A stretch of DNA of 64,000 nt from JABCPE02 sp963518955. GTDB lineage: Bacteria; Bacteroidota; Bacteroidia; Flavobacteriales; Weeksellaceae. Below the pieces are notes generated by a model. It saw only the letters and a program-made list of their open reading frames with translations. It made no database searches and had not been told where the DNA came from. Below are positions 53,722 through 61,977 of this stretch, in pieces. Position 1 is the first letter of the stretch, and every line of letters starts with the position of its first letter. Location: the NCBI GenBank assembly GCA_963518955.1, contig CAUQKI010000008.1, positions 1 through 64,000 of the forward strand, in the 5' to 3' direction. Position numbers and translations under genes: made by a program.

Positions 53722-54088
53722 GATTAGTCGCTTATTTAGATACAAGATATTGCCCATTTATTGGGCATTTCTTACTTATATGCTTCTCAGACCAGGTGAG
53801 GTTAATAGAGAGAAACATTGGTTTGAGTTTCATAACTTAGACAAGATTGTTCATTTCCTTATTTTTGTTGTTTTAGGATTCTGTTATAGGGTGGCTTTCC
53901 CAAAACAAAAAAAATGGCTTTTTGTGGTGGTGATGTTTATTTATGCGCTATTCACTGAGGTTGCACAGGGGCTGATGAATATGGGGCGGACAATGGATTT
54001 TTATGACCTGCTTGCGGATATGATAGGTGCAGGTTTTGGGTGTTTTATTTTTTTGAAAATTTTACATTATATAGAGAGAAGAAAATAG
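53714..54088 (+). CDS. VanZ-like membrane protein
   Basis: The 124-residue protein has about four membrane segments and the VanZ-like landmarks YWAFLTYMLLRPGE, LDKIVHFLIF and ALFTEVAQGLMNMGRTMDFYDLLADMIG-type sequence. The frame starts with TTG at 53714, overlapping the gcvH stop by 8 bp; a later ATG would cut the first membrane segment. VanZ lowers teicoplanin sensitivity in enterococci; in this setting the role is unknown. Confidence 0.82.
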   Translation: MDKISRLFRYKILPIYWAFLTYMLLRPGEVNREKHWFEFHNLDKIVHFLIFVVLGFCYRVAFPKQKKWLFVVVMFIYALFTEVAQGLMNMGRTMDFYDLLADMIGAGFGCFIFLKILHYIERRK

Positions 54089-54129
54089 GAGAGGATTTTA
54101 GGAATTCAAGATAATTCTTTGATTTTTCT

Positions 54130-54137
54130 TACTTTTG
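54130..54137 (+). promoter_or_regulatory. -7 box of the CBS-like gene
   Basis: TACTTTTG lies 29 bases before the ATG at 54167, with no clear -33 TTG at ideal spacing. Confidence 0.45.
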
Positions 54138-54166
54138 CAAAAATTTTCAGAGATAATTTTTTTTAG

Positions 54167-55192
54167 ATGAATAATGTTTATGATAATATTTTAGGTCTTA
54201 TAGGGAATACTCCCATGGTAAGGCTTAATAAAGTGGTAGAGGACAATCCTGCAAAGGTTTTTGCAAAGTTAGAATTTTATAACCCAGGGCATTCCGTGAA
54301 AGACAGAATAGCCCTGCACATTATAGAAACTGCTGAAAAAAAAGGAATTTTGACCAAAGGAGCTACCATCGTAGAGACTACTTCTGGGAATACAGGATTT
54401 TCGGTAGCGATGATAAGTGCATTACGCGGATATAAGTGTATTCTTGCGGTAAGTGATAAAACAAAACCCGAAAAAATAGCTTTCCTAAAATCATTGGGTG
54501 CGACTGTCTATGTATGTCCAGCCAGTGTTCCTGCTGATGACCCTCGCTCTTACTACGAAGTAGCCAAAAAAATTACCGCAGAAACGCCTAATTCGGTGTA
54601 TATCAATCAGTATTTCAATGAATTAAATGTGGAAGCGCATTATTTGACTACGGGAAAAGAAATTTGGGAGCAGACAGAAGGAAAGATTACCCATCTTTTT
54701 GGGTGTACAGGAACAGGTGGAACGCTCTCTGGTTCAGCCAAATACATAAAAGAACAAAATCCTAATGTGAAAATCATCGGAGTAGATGCAGACGGCTCTA
54801 TTCTGAAAACTTACCACGAAACAGGGAAAATCAATAAAGATGAAATCCACTCTTACCAAATAGAAGGTTTGGGCAAAAATTTAATTCCAGATACACTTCT
54901 TTTTGATAAAATAGATGAATTTGTAAGAGTAAATGATGAAAACAGCGCCTATATGACCCGCGAAATAGCTATAAAAGAGGCTATCATGGGAGGCTATACC
55001 ACAGGTGCTGTGATGCAGGCGTTTAAGCAATACGCTCAAAATCACACCTTTACGAAGGATGATTTGGTGGTGCTTATTTTCCCTGACCACGGCTCTAAAT
55101 ACATGACCAAAGTGTACAGCGATGAGTGGATGGCGGAAATGGGCTTTACTCACAGTGATATGGCTAAATATAAAGAAGCTATTATAATATAA
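54167..55192 (+). CDS. Cysteine synthase/cystathionine beta-synthase-like PLP enzyme
   Basis: The 341-residue fold-type II PLP enzyme has the cofactor lysine K45 in GHSVKDR, ETTSGNTGFSVA for the phosphate and substrate carboxylate, and GCTGTGGTLSG. Both O-acetylserine sulfhydrylase and cystathionine beta-synthase share these. The C-terminal extension EFVRVNDENSAYMTREIA and PDHGSKYMTKVYSDEWM resembles the CBS catalytic core. It starts 32 bp before the serine-palmitoyltransferase-like gene ends of spacing, an order seen in other Bacteroidota. Confidence 0.88.
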   Translation: MNNVYDNILGLIGNTPMVRLNKVVEDNPAKVFAKLEFYNPGHSVKDRIALHIIETAEKKGILTKGATIVETTSGNTGFSVAMISALRGYKCILAVSDKTKPEKIAFLKSLGATVYVCPASVPADDPRSYYEVAKKITAETPNSVYINQYFNELNVEAHYLTTGKEIWEQTEGKITHLFGCTGTGGTLSGSAKYIKEQNPNVKIIGVDADGSILKTYHETGKINKDEIHSYQIEGLGKNLIPDTLLFDKIDEFVRVNDENSAYMTREIAIKEAIMGGYTTGAVMQAFKQYAQNHTFTKDDLVVLIFPDHGSKYMTKVYSDEWMAEMGFTHSDMAKYKEAIII

Positions 55193-55223
55193 AAATTTGA
55201 TTACGAATAAATTAGAAAAAATT

Positions 55224-56483
55224 ATGGATATTTTTGAAAGAATTAAACAAAATCCAGGACCATTGGGTCAGTTTGCGGATTATGGTGAAGGATATTTTAT
55301 TTTCCCAAAATTAGAAGGGAAAATTGGGCCAAGAATGAAATTTCAAGGGAAAGAAGTAGTTTTCTGGTCTGCCAATGACTATTTGGGGCTTTGTAACCAC
55401 CCAGAAGTTTTGGAAGCAGATGCCAAAGCAGCAGCAGAATACGGAATGTTCTATCCAATGGGGGCGAGAGCGATGTCTGGTGAAACAGAAGCACACCTGC
55501 AGCTGGAGAGAGAATTGGCTGAGTTTGTAGAGAAAGAAGCGGCCTATTTGCTGAACTTCGGTTATCAAGGGATGGTGTCTATCATAGATGCTTTGGTGAC
55601 GAGAAGAGATGTTATCGTATATGATGCTGATTCTCATGCATGTATCATTGACGGGGTAAGACTACATTTCGGGACAAGTTTTACTTACAAACACAATGAT
55701 ATGGAGAGTTTGGAGAAAAACCTTGAAAGAGCTACGAAAGTAGCAGAAGAAAACGGCGGAGGAATTTTAGTAATTACTGAGGGAGTTTTCGGAATGAGAG
55801 GTCAGCAAGGTAAATTAAAGGAAATCTGCGATTTGAAAAAGAAATTTAATTTCAGATTGTTGGTAGATGATGCTCATGGTTTCGGGACATTAGGAAAAAG
55901 AGGAGCTGGAGCAGGTGAGGAGCAAGGATGCCAAGACCAAATCGATGTGTATTTCTCTACTTTTGCTAAATCAATGGCTGGTTTCGGGGCTTTCGTGGCA
56001 GGGGACAAGCAGATTGTAAGATACCTTAAATTTAACCTTCGTTCTCAGATTTTTGCTAAATCTTTGACAATGCCAATGGTTATCGGAGGATTGAAGAGAT
56101 TGGAGCTTTTGAGAAGCAGACCAGAAATCAAGGCTAAACTTTGGGAAAATGTTCGCAAATTACAAAACGGACTTAGAGAAAGAGGATTTAATTTAGGAGA
56201 AACGAATACTTGTGTAACGCCTGTGTTTATTGAGGGTTCGCCAGTAGAAGCGACACTATTGGTAAAAGACCTGAGAGAGAATTATGGAATTTTCACTTCG
56301 GTGGTGGTTTATCCAGTAATTCCAAAAGGGAATATCTTGCTAAGGCTGATTCCTACGGCATCTCATACCGATGCGGAAATCAACGAAACTCTGGATGCTT
56401 TCGCAGCATTGAAAGAAAAACTAGATTCAGGGTTTTATAAAGAACAAGAAAAACAAATGGGCTTGAACTTTATGCCGCTTTAA
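55224..56483 (+). CDS. Serine palmitoyltransferase-like alpha-oxoamine synthase
   Basis: From ATG 55224 (MDIFERIKQNPGPLGQF) the product has 419 residues; the upstream TTG (55197) adds a segment with no family likeness. It has NDYLGLCNHPEV, D-S-H138 in DADSHACIIDG, D215 in VDDAHGFG and PLP lysine K249 in FSTFAKSMAGFGAF. The last motif and overall sequence favour serine palmitoyltransferase, the first step in the sphingolipid synthesis of Bacteroidota, over BioF or Kbl. Confidence 0.85.
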   Translation: MDIFERIKQNPGPLGQFADYGEGYFIFPKLEGKIGPRMKFQGKEVVFWSANDYLGLCNHPEVLEADAKAAAEYGMFYPMGARAMSGETEAHLQLERELAEFVEKEAAYLLNFGYQGMVSIIDALVTRRDVIVYDADSHACIIDGVRLHFGTSFTYKHNDMESLEKNLERATKVAEENGGGILVITEGVFGMRGQQGKLKEICDLKKKFNFRLLVDDAHGFGTLGKRGAGAGEEQGCQDQIDVYFSTFAKSMAGFGAFVAGDKQIVRYLKFNLRSQIFAKSLTMPMVIGGLKRLELLRSRPEIKAKLWENVRKLQNGLRERGFNLGETNTCVTPVFIEGSPVEATLLVKDLRENYGIFTSVVVYPVIPKGNILLRLIPTASHTDAEINETLDAFAALKEKLDSGFYKEQEKQMGLNFMPL

Positions 56484-56492
56484 AAATGATTT

Positions 56493-56527
56493 AAAATCCA
56501 ATATTGAGCAAATCAATGTTGGATTTT
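56493..56527 (+). terminator. Terminator of the serine-palmitoyltransferase-like gene
   Basis: aaaatccaatattga (56493-56507) pairs with tcaatgttggatttt (56513-56527) with one G-U, followed by a T-run. Confidence 0.85.
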
Positions 56528-56529
56528 TT

Positions 56530-56537
56530 TATTTTTG
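56530..56537 (+). promoter_or_regulatory. -7 box of the TonB-dependent receptor gene
   Basis: TATTTTTG lies 16 bases before the ATG at 56554, directly at the tail of the preceding terminator. The terminator T-run and this box share bases. Confidence 0.45.
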
Positions 56538-56553
56538 TAAAAAATATTTTTTG

Positions 56554-58773
56554 ATGAGAAGAATTATTCTATTGGGGCTGTCAGCGTTTCCTGTTTTGGG
56601 ATATTCTCAGACGGAAGAAGATGAACCAAAGGAAAAACAGATAGAAGAGGTGGTTTTTCAGAAAAAAGCCAAATCCACAGACCTTACCAATGTGCAGATT
56701 TCCTCGGAGGAGGTAAAGGGAGCGGCTACGGTTTCGGGGGGAGTGGAAACTCTGCTGAAAACCCTGCCTTCGGTAAATTCAAATGCAGAGCTGAGTTCTC
56801 AATATATGGTGCGCGGTGGTAATTTTGATGAAAATCTTACCTATATCAATGATGTGGAAATCCTCAGACCGCTTCTCATCAGAAACAGCCAGCAGGAGGG
56901 GATGAGTATCATCAATCCTGATATGGTCTCTACAGTTAATTTCTCTGCGGGAGGTTTTGAGGCGAAATATGGCGACAAGATGTCTTCGGTTCTCAATATT
57001 TATTATCGCCAGTCAAGAGGTTTTGAACTCTCTGGCGAGGCATCGCTCATTGGCGGCAGACTGACTTTGGGAATGGCATCCAAAGACCAAAAACTTTCGG
57101 CTTTATTCGGTGGGAGATACAGAAACACGAATTTGGTTTTAAACACACTGAACGAAAATACCGATTTTAACCCAAAATATTTTGATTTTCAGACTTATAT
57201 AAATTATAAATTTAATCCAAAATGGAATTTGTCCTTTCTGGGCTATTGGATGAATAATATCTACGAAATGCGCCCAAAGGAAAGGAGCATAGATTTTGGT
57301 ACTTTGCAAAATCCTATTACGCTGGATGTCTATTATGACGGGAAGGAGGAAGACAAGTATAAAAATATGATGGGAACGGTCTCGCTGAATTTTATTCCAA
57401 ATGAAAAATGGGCATTTTCTTGGGATAATTTCGCCTATCAAAACAGAGAGCGAGAATATTATACCATTTCATCGGCGTTTAGATTGTTCGTTCCGAACGC
57501 TTCTACAGGCTATTATACAGCATCTTATGATATAGGAGGGCAGACAGACCACGCGAGGAATGATGTTTTGCTCAGGACTTTTGGGTCTCAGTTTAAAGTA
57601 AAATTTTCTCCTTCGGTTAATACTAAAATAGAAGTGGGAGCAAAGATAGAATCTGAAAAACTGCAAGATGCTACCAACGAATGGCGATATGTGTCTTACA
57701 GCGGATATAGTTTTCCTATGCAAAATTATCCATTTGGGATTTTAAATTCTGCTCCTTTAAACCTGAATTACAGCATTAGCGGAATGAACGATGTGAATGC
57801 TACGAGGTTTTTGGCTTTTGCTCAATATTCCAAAAAATTCCTCTGGGGAGGGCATAAAATGTTTGTGAATGCAGGCGCGAGGGTGCAGAACTGGAGTTTT
57901 AATAAAGAATTTCTGTTTTCTCCAAGACTTCAGCTGGCTGTAAAGCCTGACTGGGAGACAGATATGCTGTTTCGTTTCGCGACAGGGGTCTATTATCAAG
58001 CGCCTTATTATAGAGAAATCAAATCCCTTGATGGAAGTTTGGATAGTTCTATCAAGGCTCAAAAATCCCTGCATTTTGTTCTTGCCAATGATTATGAATT
58101 TGCATGGAAAGAGCGTCCATTTAAGCTGACTACGGAGCTTTATTATAAGAAAATGAGCAACCTGATGCCTTATTATATGGACAATATGCGCATAAGATAT
58201 TCAGGGAAAAATAATGCGAAGGGCTATGCGTACGGCGTGGATGCGAGATTGTTCGGAGAGTTCGTTCCTGGGGTGGATTCTTGGATTTCTGTGGGATATT
58301 CCAGAATTTATGAAAATATTGATAATAAAGGTTTTATCCCTCGCCCTACCGATCAGCGTTTTCGTGTGTCGATGTTTTATCAGGACTATATGCCAAAATT
58401 TCCAAGTATGAGGGTAAATCTCACTTTGGTCTATGCTAGTGGACTTCCTACAGGAACGCCGATATTATTTAATGCAGATGGCACGCCTAATTTTGATACG
58501 GCATATCATTTCCAAAAAACATTGACTTCATATAAGCGCGTAGATATAGGGCTTACCAAGATTTTTATAGACCAGAAAGACCATAAGCCAAAGAGTGTTT
58601 TTTGGTCTAAATTCAAGGAATTAAGCCTTGGTGTTCAGGTTTTTAATGCATTTAATATTCATAATACCGTTGCTAATCAATGGATAAATGACATAGAGAC
58701 AGGCTATTATTATCCTGTTCCTGTGCGATTGACAGGGCGTTTTTTCAATGCGAAATTGGAGTTTAAATTCTAA
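56554..58773 (+). CDS. TonB-dependent outer-membrane receptor
   Basis: From ATG 56554 the product has 739 residues. It carries a signal peptide (MRRIILLGLSAFPVLGYSQ), a TonB-box-like KQIEEVVF (about 28-35), a plug domain with MVRGGNFDENLTYINDVEI and an extended beta-barrel ending in aromatic-terminal FNAKLEFKF. There is no N-terminal carboxypeptidase-like domain, which many flavobacterial receptors carry. No SusD partner follows, so nutrient uptake of the SusCD type is unlikely. The substrate is unknown. Confidence 0.9.
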   Translation: MRRIILLGLSAFPVLGYSQTEEDEPKEKQIEEVVFQKKAKSTDLTNVQISSEEVKGAATVSGGVETLLKTLPSVNSNAELSSQYMVRGGNFDENLTYINDVEILRPLLIRNSQQEGMSIINPDMVSTVNFSAGGFEAKYGDKMSSVLNIYYRQSRGFELSGEASLIGGRLTLGMASKDQKLSALFGGRYRNTNLVLNTLNENTDFNPKYFDFQTYINYKFNPKWNLSFLGYWMNNIYEMRPKERSIDFGTLQNPITLDVYYDGKEEDKYKNMMGTVSLNFIPNEKWAFSWDNFAYQNREREYYTISSAFRLFVPNASTGYYTASYDIGGQTDHARNDVLLRTFGSQFKVKFSPSVNTKIEVGAKIESEKLQDATNEWRYVSYSGYSFPMQNYPFGILNSAPLNLNYSISGMNDVNATRFLAFAQYSKKFLWGGHKMFVNAGARVQNWSFNKEFLFSPRLQLAVKPDWETDMLFRFATGVYYQAPYYREIKSLDGSLDSSIKAQKSLHFVLANDYEFAWKERPFKLTTELYYKKMSNLMPYYMDNMRIRYSGKNNAKGYAYGVDARLFGEFVPGVDSWISVGYSRIYENIDNKGFIPRPTDQRFRVSMFYQDYMPKFPSMRVNLTLVYASGLPTGTPILFNADGTPNFDTAYHFQKTLTSYKRVDIGLTKIFIDQKDHKPKSVFWSKFKELSLGVQVFNAFNIHNTVANQWINDIETGYYYPVPVRLTGRFFNAKLEFKF

Positions 58774-58775
58774 AT

Positions 58776-58810
58776 AAAAAACCACTGAATTTATAATTCA
58801 GTGGTTTTTT
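58776..58810. terminator. Bidirectional terminator between receptor and tyrS
   Basis: aaaaaccactgaatt (58776-58790) pairs with aattcagtggttttt (58795-58809), between convergent genes. Confidence 0.9.
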
Positions 58811-58829
58811 GTGGATTAAATATTTTGGG

Positions 58830-60122
58830 TTAAACAACTTTCACTACGAAATAGTTTTTCTTTCCTTTTTGAAGAAGAAGGAATTTCCCATTGATAAGGT
58901 TTTCTTCGCTCGTGATGAAGCTTTCATCTACTTTGGTTTTGTTCACCGAGATGGAATTTCCTGCAAGTTCTCTCTTGGCTTCGCCTTTTGAGGAGAGGAA
59001 ACCTGTCTTTTCTGAAAGCAGGCTCACGATATCTGCACCGATGATTTCCTGTTTGCTGACTTCTTTTTGTGGAACGCCATCAAAAACTTCAAGGAAAGTC
59101 TGTTCGTCAAGTTTTTTCAAGTCGTCTGAAGTAGAATTTCCGAAAAGAATTTTCGAAGCCTGAATAGCCTTGTCCAATTCTGTTTTTCCGTGAACCAAAA
59201 TAGTAAGTTCTTCGGCTAATTTGTTTTGTAAAATTCTTAAATGCGGCGCCTCACTATGCTGAGCTGTCAGCTGTTCAATTTCTTCTTTTGGAAGCATCGT
59301 GAAAATCTTGATATATCGCTCTGCATCGGCATCAGAAGTGTTTATCCAGTATTGGTAGAATTTGTAAGGTGAAGTTTTTTCTGGGTCTAGCCAAACATTT
59401 CCACCTTCGGATTTTCCGAATTTAGTTCCATCAGCTTTCGTAATCAGCGGGCAAGTAAGCGCATAGGCTTTTCCTCCTGCGATACGACGGATAAGCTCTG
59501 TTCCAGTGGTGATATTTCCCCATTGGTCAGACCCTCCCATCTGTAGCGTAAGGCTTTTTTCTTGGTATAAATGCAAGAAATCATACCCTTGTAAAAGCTG
59601 ATAAGAGAACTCCGTGAAAGACATTCCGTCTGTGTTTTCATTTGGGTCAAAACGCTTTTTCACAGAGTCTTTCGCCATCATATAATTAACAGTGATGTGC
59701 TTACCCACATCGCGAATGAAAGACAGAAATGAGAAGCCTTTCATCCAATCATAATTATTGACAAGCTCGGCAGCATTAGGAGCATCACTATCAAAATCGA
59801 GGAACTTTGAGAGTTGTTTTTTAATCCCTGTAATGTATTGTGCAAGCATTTCCTCTGTAAGGAGGTTTCTCTCTGCCGACTTTCCGGAAGGGTCGCCAAT
59901 CATCCCCGTAGCACCTCCCACAAGGGCATACGGCTTATGTCCGCAGTTCTGGAAGTGTTTTAGTATCATTATCCCAACCAAATGCCCGATATGCAATGAA
60001 TCCGCAGTAGGGTCAAATCCGATATACGCCGAACGAAGCCCTTCCATAAGGTGTTCTTCAGTTTCAGGCATTATATCCTGAATCATACCACGCCAACGCA
60101 GTTCTTCTACGAAATTTCTCAT
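58830..60122 (-). CDS. tyrS: Tyrosyl-tRNA synthetase
   Basis: The 430-residue class I synthetase has YIGFDPTADSLHIGHL with H44-I-G-H47, the tyrosine site MGGSDQWGNI and the KFGKSEGG form of the KMSKS loop. The C-terminal S4-like RNA-binding domain (about 360-430) has SKGEAKRELAGNSISVN. The 5' leader on the minus strand contains a short ORF and a hairpin (see below). Confidence 0.97.
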   Translation of the reverse strand: MRNFVEELRWRGMIQDIMPETEEHLMEGLRSAYIGFDPTADSLHIGHLVGIMILKHFQNCGHKPYALVGGATGMIGDPSGKSAERNLLTEEMLAQYITGIKKQLSKFLDFDSDAPNAAELVNNYDWMKGFSFLSFIRDVGKHITVNYMMAKDSVKKRFDPNENTDGMSFTEFSYQLLQGYDFLHLYQEKSLTLQMGGSDQWGNITTGTELIRRIAGGKAYALTCPLITKADGTKFGKSEGGNVWLDPEKTSPYKFYQYWINTSDADAERYIKIFTMLPKEEIEQLTAQHSEAPHLRILQNKLAEELTILVHGKTELDKAIQASKILFGNSTSDDLKKLDEQTFLEVFDGVPQKEVSKQEIIGADIVSLLSEKTGFLSSKGEAKRELAGNSISVNKTKVDESFITSEENLINGKFLLLQKGKKNYFVVKVV

Positions 60123-60193
60123 TTTTAATAAAATTTAAAAATTAGTAATAAATATTCGGAAATTAGTTTTTTCAGCTTTAAAAATAAAAATTC

Positions 60194-60213
60194 ACTCGGA
60201 TGAAAATCCGAGT
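60194..60213 (-). terminator. Hairpin in the tyrS leader
   Basis: actcgga (60194-60200) pairs with tccgagt (60207-60213). On the minus strand it is followed by GAATTTTTATTTTT, a terminator-like tail, and it begins immediately at the stop of the 11-codon leader ORF. Confidence 0.6.
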
Positions 60214-60248
60214 TACTCATGTTCTTCTATGATGTGTTTTAAACTCAT
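60213..60248 (-). CDS. Possible 11-codon leader peptide upstream of tyrS
   Basis: ATG at 60248, stop TAA at 60213-60215; peptide MSLKHIIEEHE. It lies about 20 bases after a -7 box and directly before the hairpin, the layout of an attenuator leader. It has no Tyr codon, so simple tyrosine-based attenuation does not fit; the two His and two Ile codons stand out in so short a peptide. It may equally be chance. Confidence 0.35.
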   Translation of the reverse strand: MSLKHIIEEHE

Positions 60249-60268
60249 TTTTTAATCTGAAAACAGCA

Positions 60269-60276
60269 CAAAGGTA
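60269..60276 (-). promoter_or_regulatory. -7 box of the tyrS leader
   Basis: The minus strand reads TACCTTTG, about 147 bases upstream of tyrS and 20 bases ahead of the short leader ORF. No clear -33 TTG. Confidence 0.5.
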
Positions 60277-60351
60277 AAGAAAATATTTATTTTATTAGAA
60301 ATATTGTTCAAAAGTTTTTCGGAATCAAGGCAAAATAATGAATATAAATCT

Positions 60352-60359
60352 TATTTTTG
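60352..60359 (+). promoter_or_regulatory. -7 box of luxS
   Basis: TATTTTTG lies 18 bases before the ATG at 60378. It overlaps the in-frame TTG at 60357, which supports the ATG as the luxS start. Confidence 0.5.
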
Positions 60360-60377
60360 TTGTCTAAAATCAATTTT

Positions 60378-60854
60378 ATGGAAAGAATAGCAAGTTTTAC
60401 CGTAGATCATCTGAAAATGCAGAGAGGAATTTTCGTTTCTCGTAAAGATCATGTCGGAAATGAAGTGCTTACTTCGTTTGATATCAGAATGAAAAGACCG
60501 TACAAAGAGCCTGTTTTGGGGATTGCAGAAATACACACGATGGAGCATTTAGCGGCTACATGGCTCAGAAACAGCGACTGGAAAGACAAAGTTATCTACT
60601 GGGGGCCAATGGGCTGTATGACAGGGAATTATCTTATTTTGGCTGGAGATTATGAGTCAAAGGACATCGTAGAGCTTATGACCAGAATGTTTAAATTCAT
60701 CAGTGAGTTTGAGGGCGATATCCCTGGCGCATCTGAGGTGGAGTGCGGAAATGTCTACTGCAACAACCTTCTGATGGCAAGATACGAAGCAAAAAAATAC
60801 TTGGAAGAGGTGCTTCTTAACTTAAAAGATGAAAATCTAAACTATCCGCAGTAA
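60378..60854 (+). CDS. luxS: S-ribosylhomocysteine lyase
   Basis: The enzyme splits S-ribosylhomocysteine into homocysteine and DPD, the precursor of autoinducer-2. From ATG 60378 it has 158 residues. Metal ligands H53 and H57 (IHTMEHLAA) and C124 (VECGN), catalytic E56 and C80 (GPMGCMTGNY) are all present. The partner nucleosidase (pfs) is not in the window. It may serve only the activated methyl cycle; no AI-2 receptor is visible here. Confidence 0.96.
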   Translation: MERIASFTVDHLKMQRGIFVSRKDHVGNEVLTSFDIRMKRPYKEPVLGIAEIHTMEHLAATWLRNSDWKDKVIYWGPMGCMTGNYLILAGDYESKDIVELMTRMFKFISEFEGDIPGASEVECGNVYCNNLLMARYEAKKYLEEVLLNLKDENLNYPQ

Positions 60855-60883
60855 TGTATTGTTTCAGAGATAGTTGTAATTTA

Positions 60884-60917
60884 AAAATGGTATTTTCTTT
60901 TATGAAAATACCATTTT
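60884..60917. terminator. Bidirectional terminator between luxS and the WG-repeat gene
   Basis: aaaatggtattttc (60884-60897) pairs perfectly with gaaaataccatttt (60904-60917), followed by a T-run. It lies between convergent genes. Confidence 0.9.
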
Positions 60918-60923
60918 GTTTTT

Positions 60924-61880
60924 TTAAGGAGAAATAAGCTGTAAATCTATACTTTTCCAATATTTTTTGGGCAGGAGTATGGTTTTAGAGTGGATATCAG
61001 TGTAGAAAAAGAGATACATATTATCATGATTGTTCCTCAGTGTTACGCTGTTTTCATAGCGGGAATTGGAAATGCTAAAACCTGTTCTTTTGAATTGAAA
61101 AAACGGAATAGATTCTTCTTTGGAATAATGAATGTTGTATATGGCATAGTCGCCATTTCTTTTTGGAAAAATAAAAGGATAGTTTGCTGCAGAAGCGGCA
61201 GCGCCTACAATTGACTCATTTGGGTCTGTAATGCTGATATTTAGCTTTTCTAAATATTCTTTCAGATTATCAAATTCTTTGAAAATAGTATTCGTAGAGG
61301 CGATTTTATTCAGGTTGTCATCTAGAAAAAGTGTAGAATTTTTCTCACTGATGATATAGACTCTGTTCCCTTGTTCCGTTGGATAACTTTCGATTTCCTT
61401 TGGAGCGAGGATTTTTTTCTTTATTTCAAAATCTTTTTTAGAAATGAAATCAATCGTTTTTTTACTCGTAAAACCAGTCAGATAATCTCCTTCATCTCTG
61501 ACTTTGATGTATTTTTTTGGAAGTTTTATTCTGCTGTCCAAATCCAGATTATTCAGAAGAAAGCCATTTCCGTTGGAATGAGCGTACATATAATCTTTTT
61601 TATCAATGCTAATGAGATAAGTATCAATGAGATAGTCTATTTTTTCCATTTTCCCAGTCTGTTTATTTGTGATTACAGCGCCTTTGTTTCCATTTAGAAC
61701 GATGAAAGGCGACTCATTATCAATCAAATAAGATACCCATTGGTAGGATGGCGGCAGGGTTTCGTTTCCGTCTTTGTCCACGATGCCGTATTGGTTATTC
61801 CACCCAAATTCATAGTAATTCTGCTGTGCATTTGCGGTCAATGCAAATAGCGAAAGAATAAGAAATAAAAAAGATTTCAT
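60924..61880 (-). CDS. Secreted WG-repeat-like protein
   Basis: The 318-residue product has a signal peptide (MKSFLFLILSLFALTANAQ). The segment FGWNNQYGIVDKDGNETLPP resembles a WG (KWG) repeat, and weaker copies follow (NGNKGAVITNKQTGKM). The rest is not recognised. WG-repeat proteins are often of unknown function. A -7-like TAAATTTG lies on the minus strand at 61903-61910, about 23 bases before the ATG. Confidence 0.75.
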   Translation of the reverse strand: MKSFLFLILSLFALTANAQQNYYEFGWNNQYGIVDKDGNETLPPSYQWVSYLIDNESPFIVLNGNKGAVITNKQTGKMEKIDYLIDTYLISIDKKDYMYAHSNGNGFLLNNLDLDSRIKLPKKYIKVRDEGDYLTGFTSKKTIDFISKKDFEIKKKILAPKEIESYPTEQGNRVYIISEKNSTLFLDDNLNKIASTNTIFKEFDNLKEYLEKLNISITDPNESIVGAAASAANYPFIFPKRNGDYAIYNIHYSKEESIPFFQFKRTGFSISNSRYENSVTLRNNHDNMYLFFYTDIHSKTILLPKKYWKSIDLQLISP

Positions 61881-61944
61881 AATGAAGAGAATTTTATAAA
61901 GGCAAATTTATTAAATAAATCCGATTTATAAGGTTTATTTTTTT

Positions 61945-61952
61945 TACTTTTG
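61945..61952 (+). promoter_or_regulatory. -7 box of hisS
   Basis: TACTTTTG lies 25 bases before the ATG at 61978. No -33 TTG at ideal spacing. Confidence 0.45.
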
Positions 61953-61977
61953 TCTTTTTATTAAAATAGAAATTATT

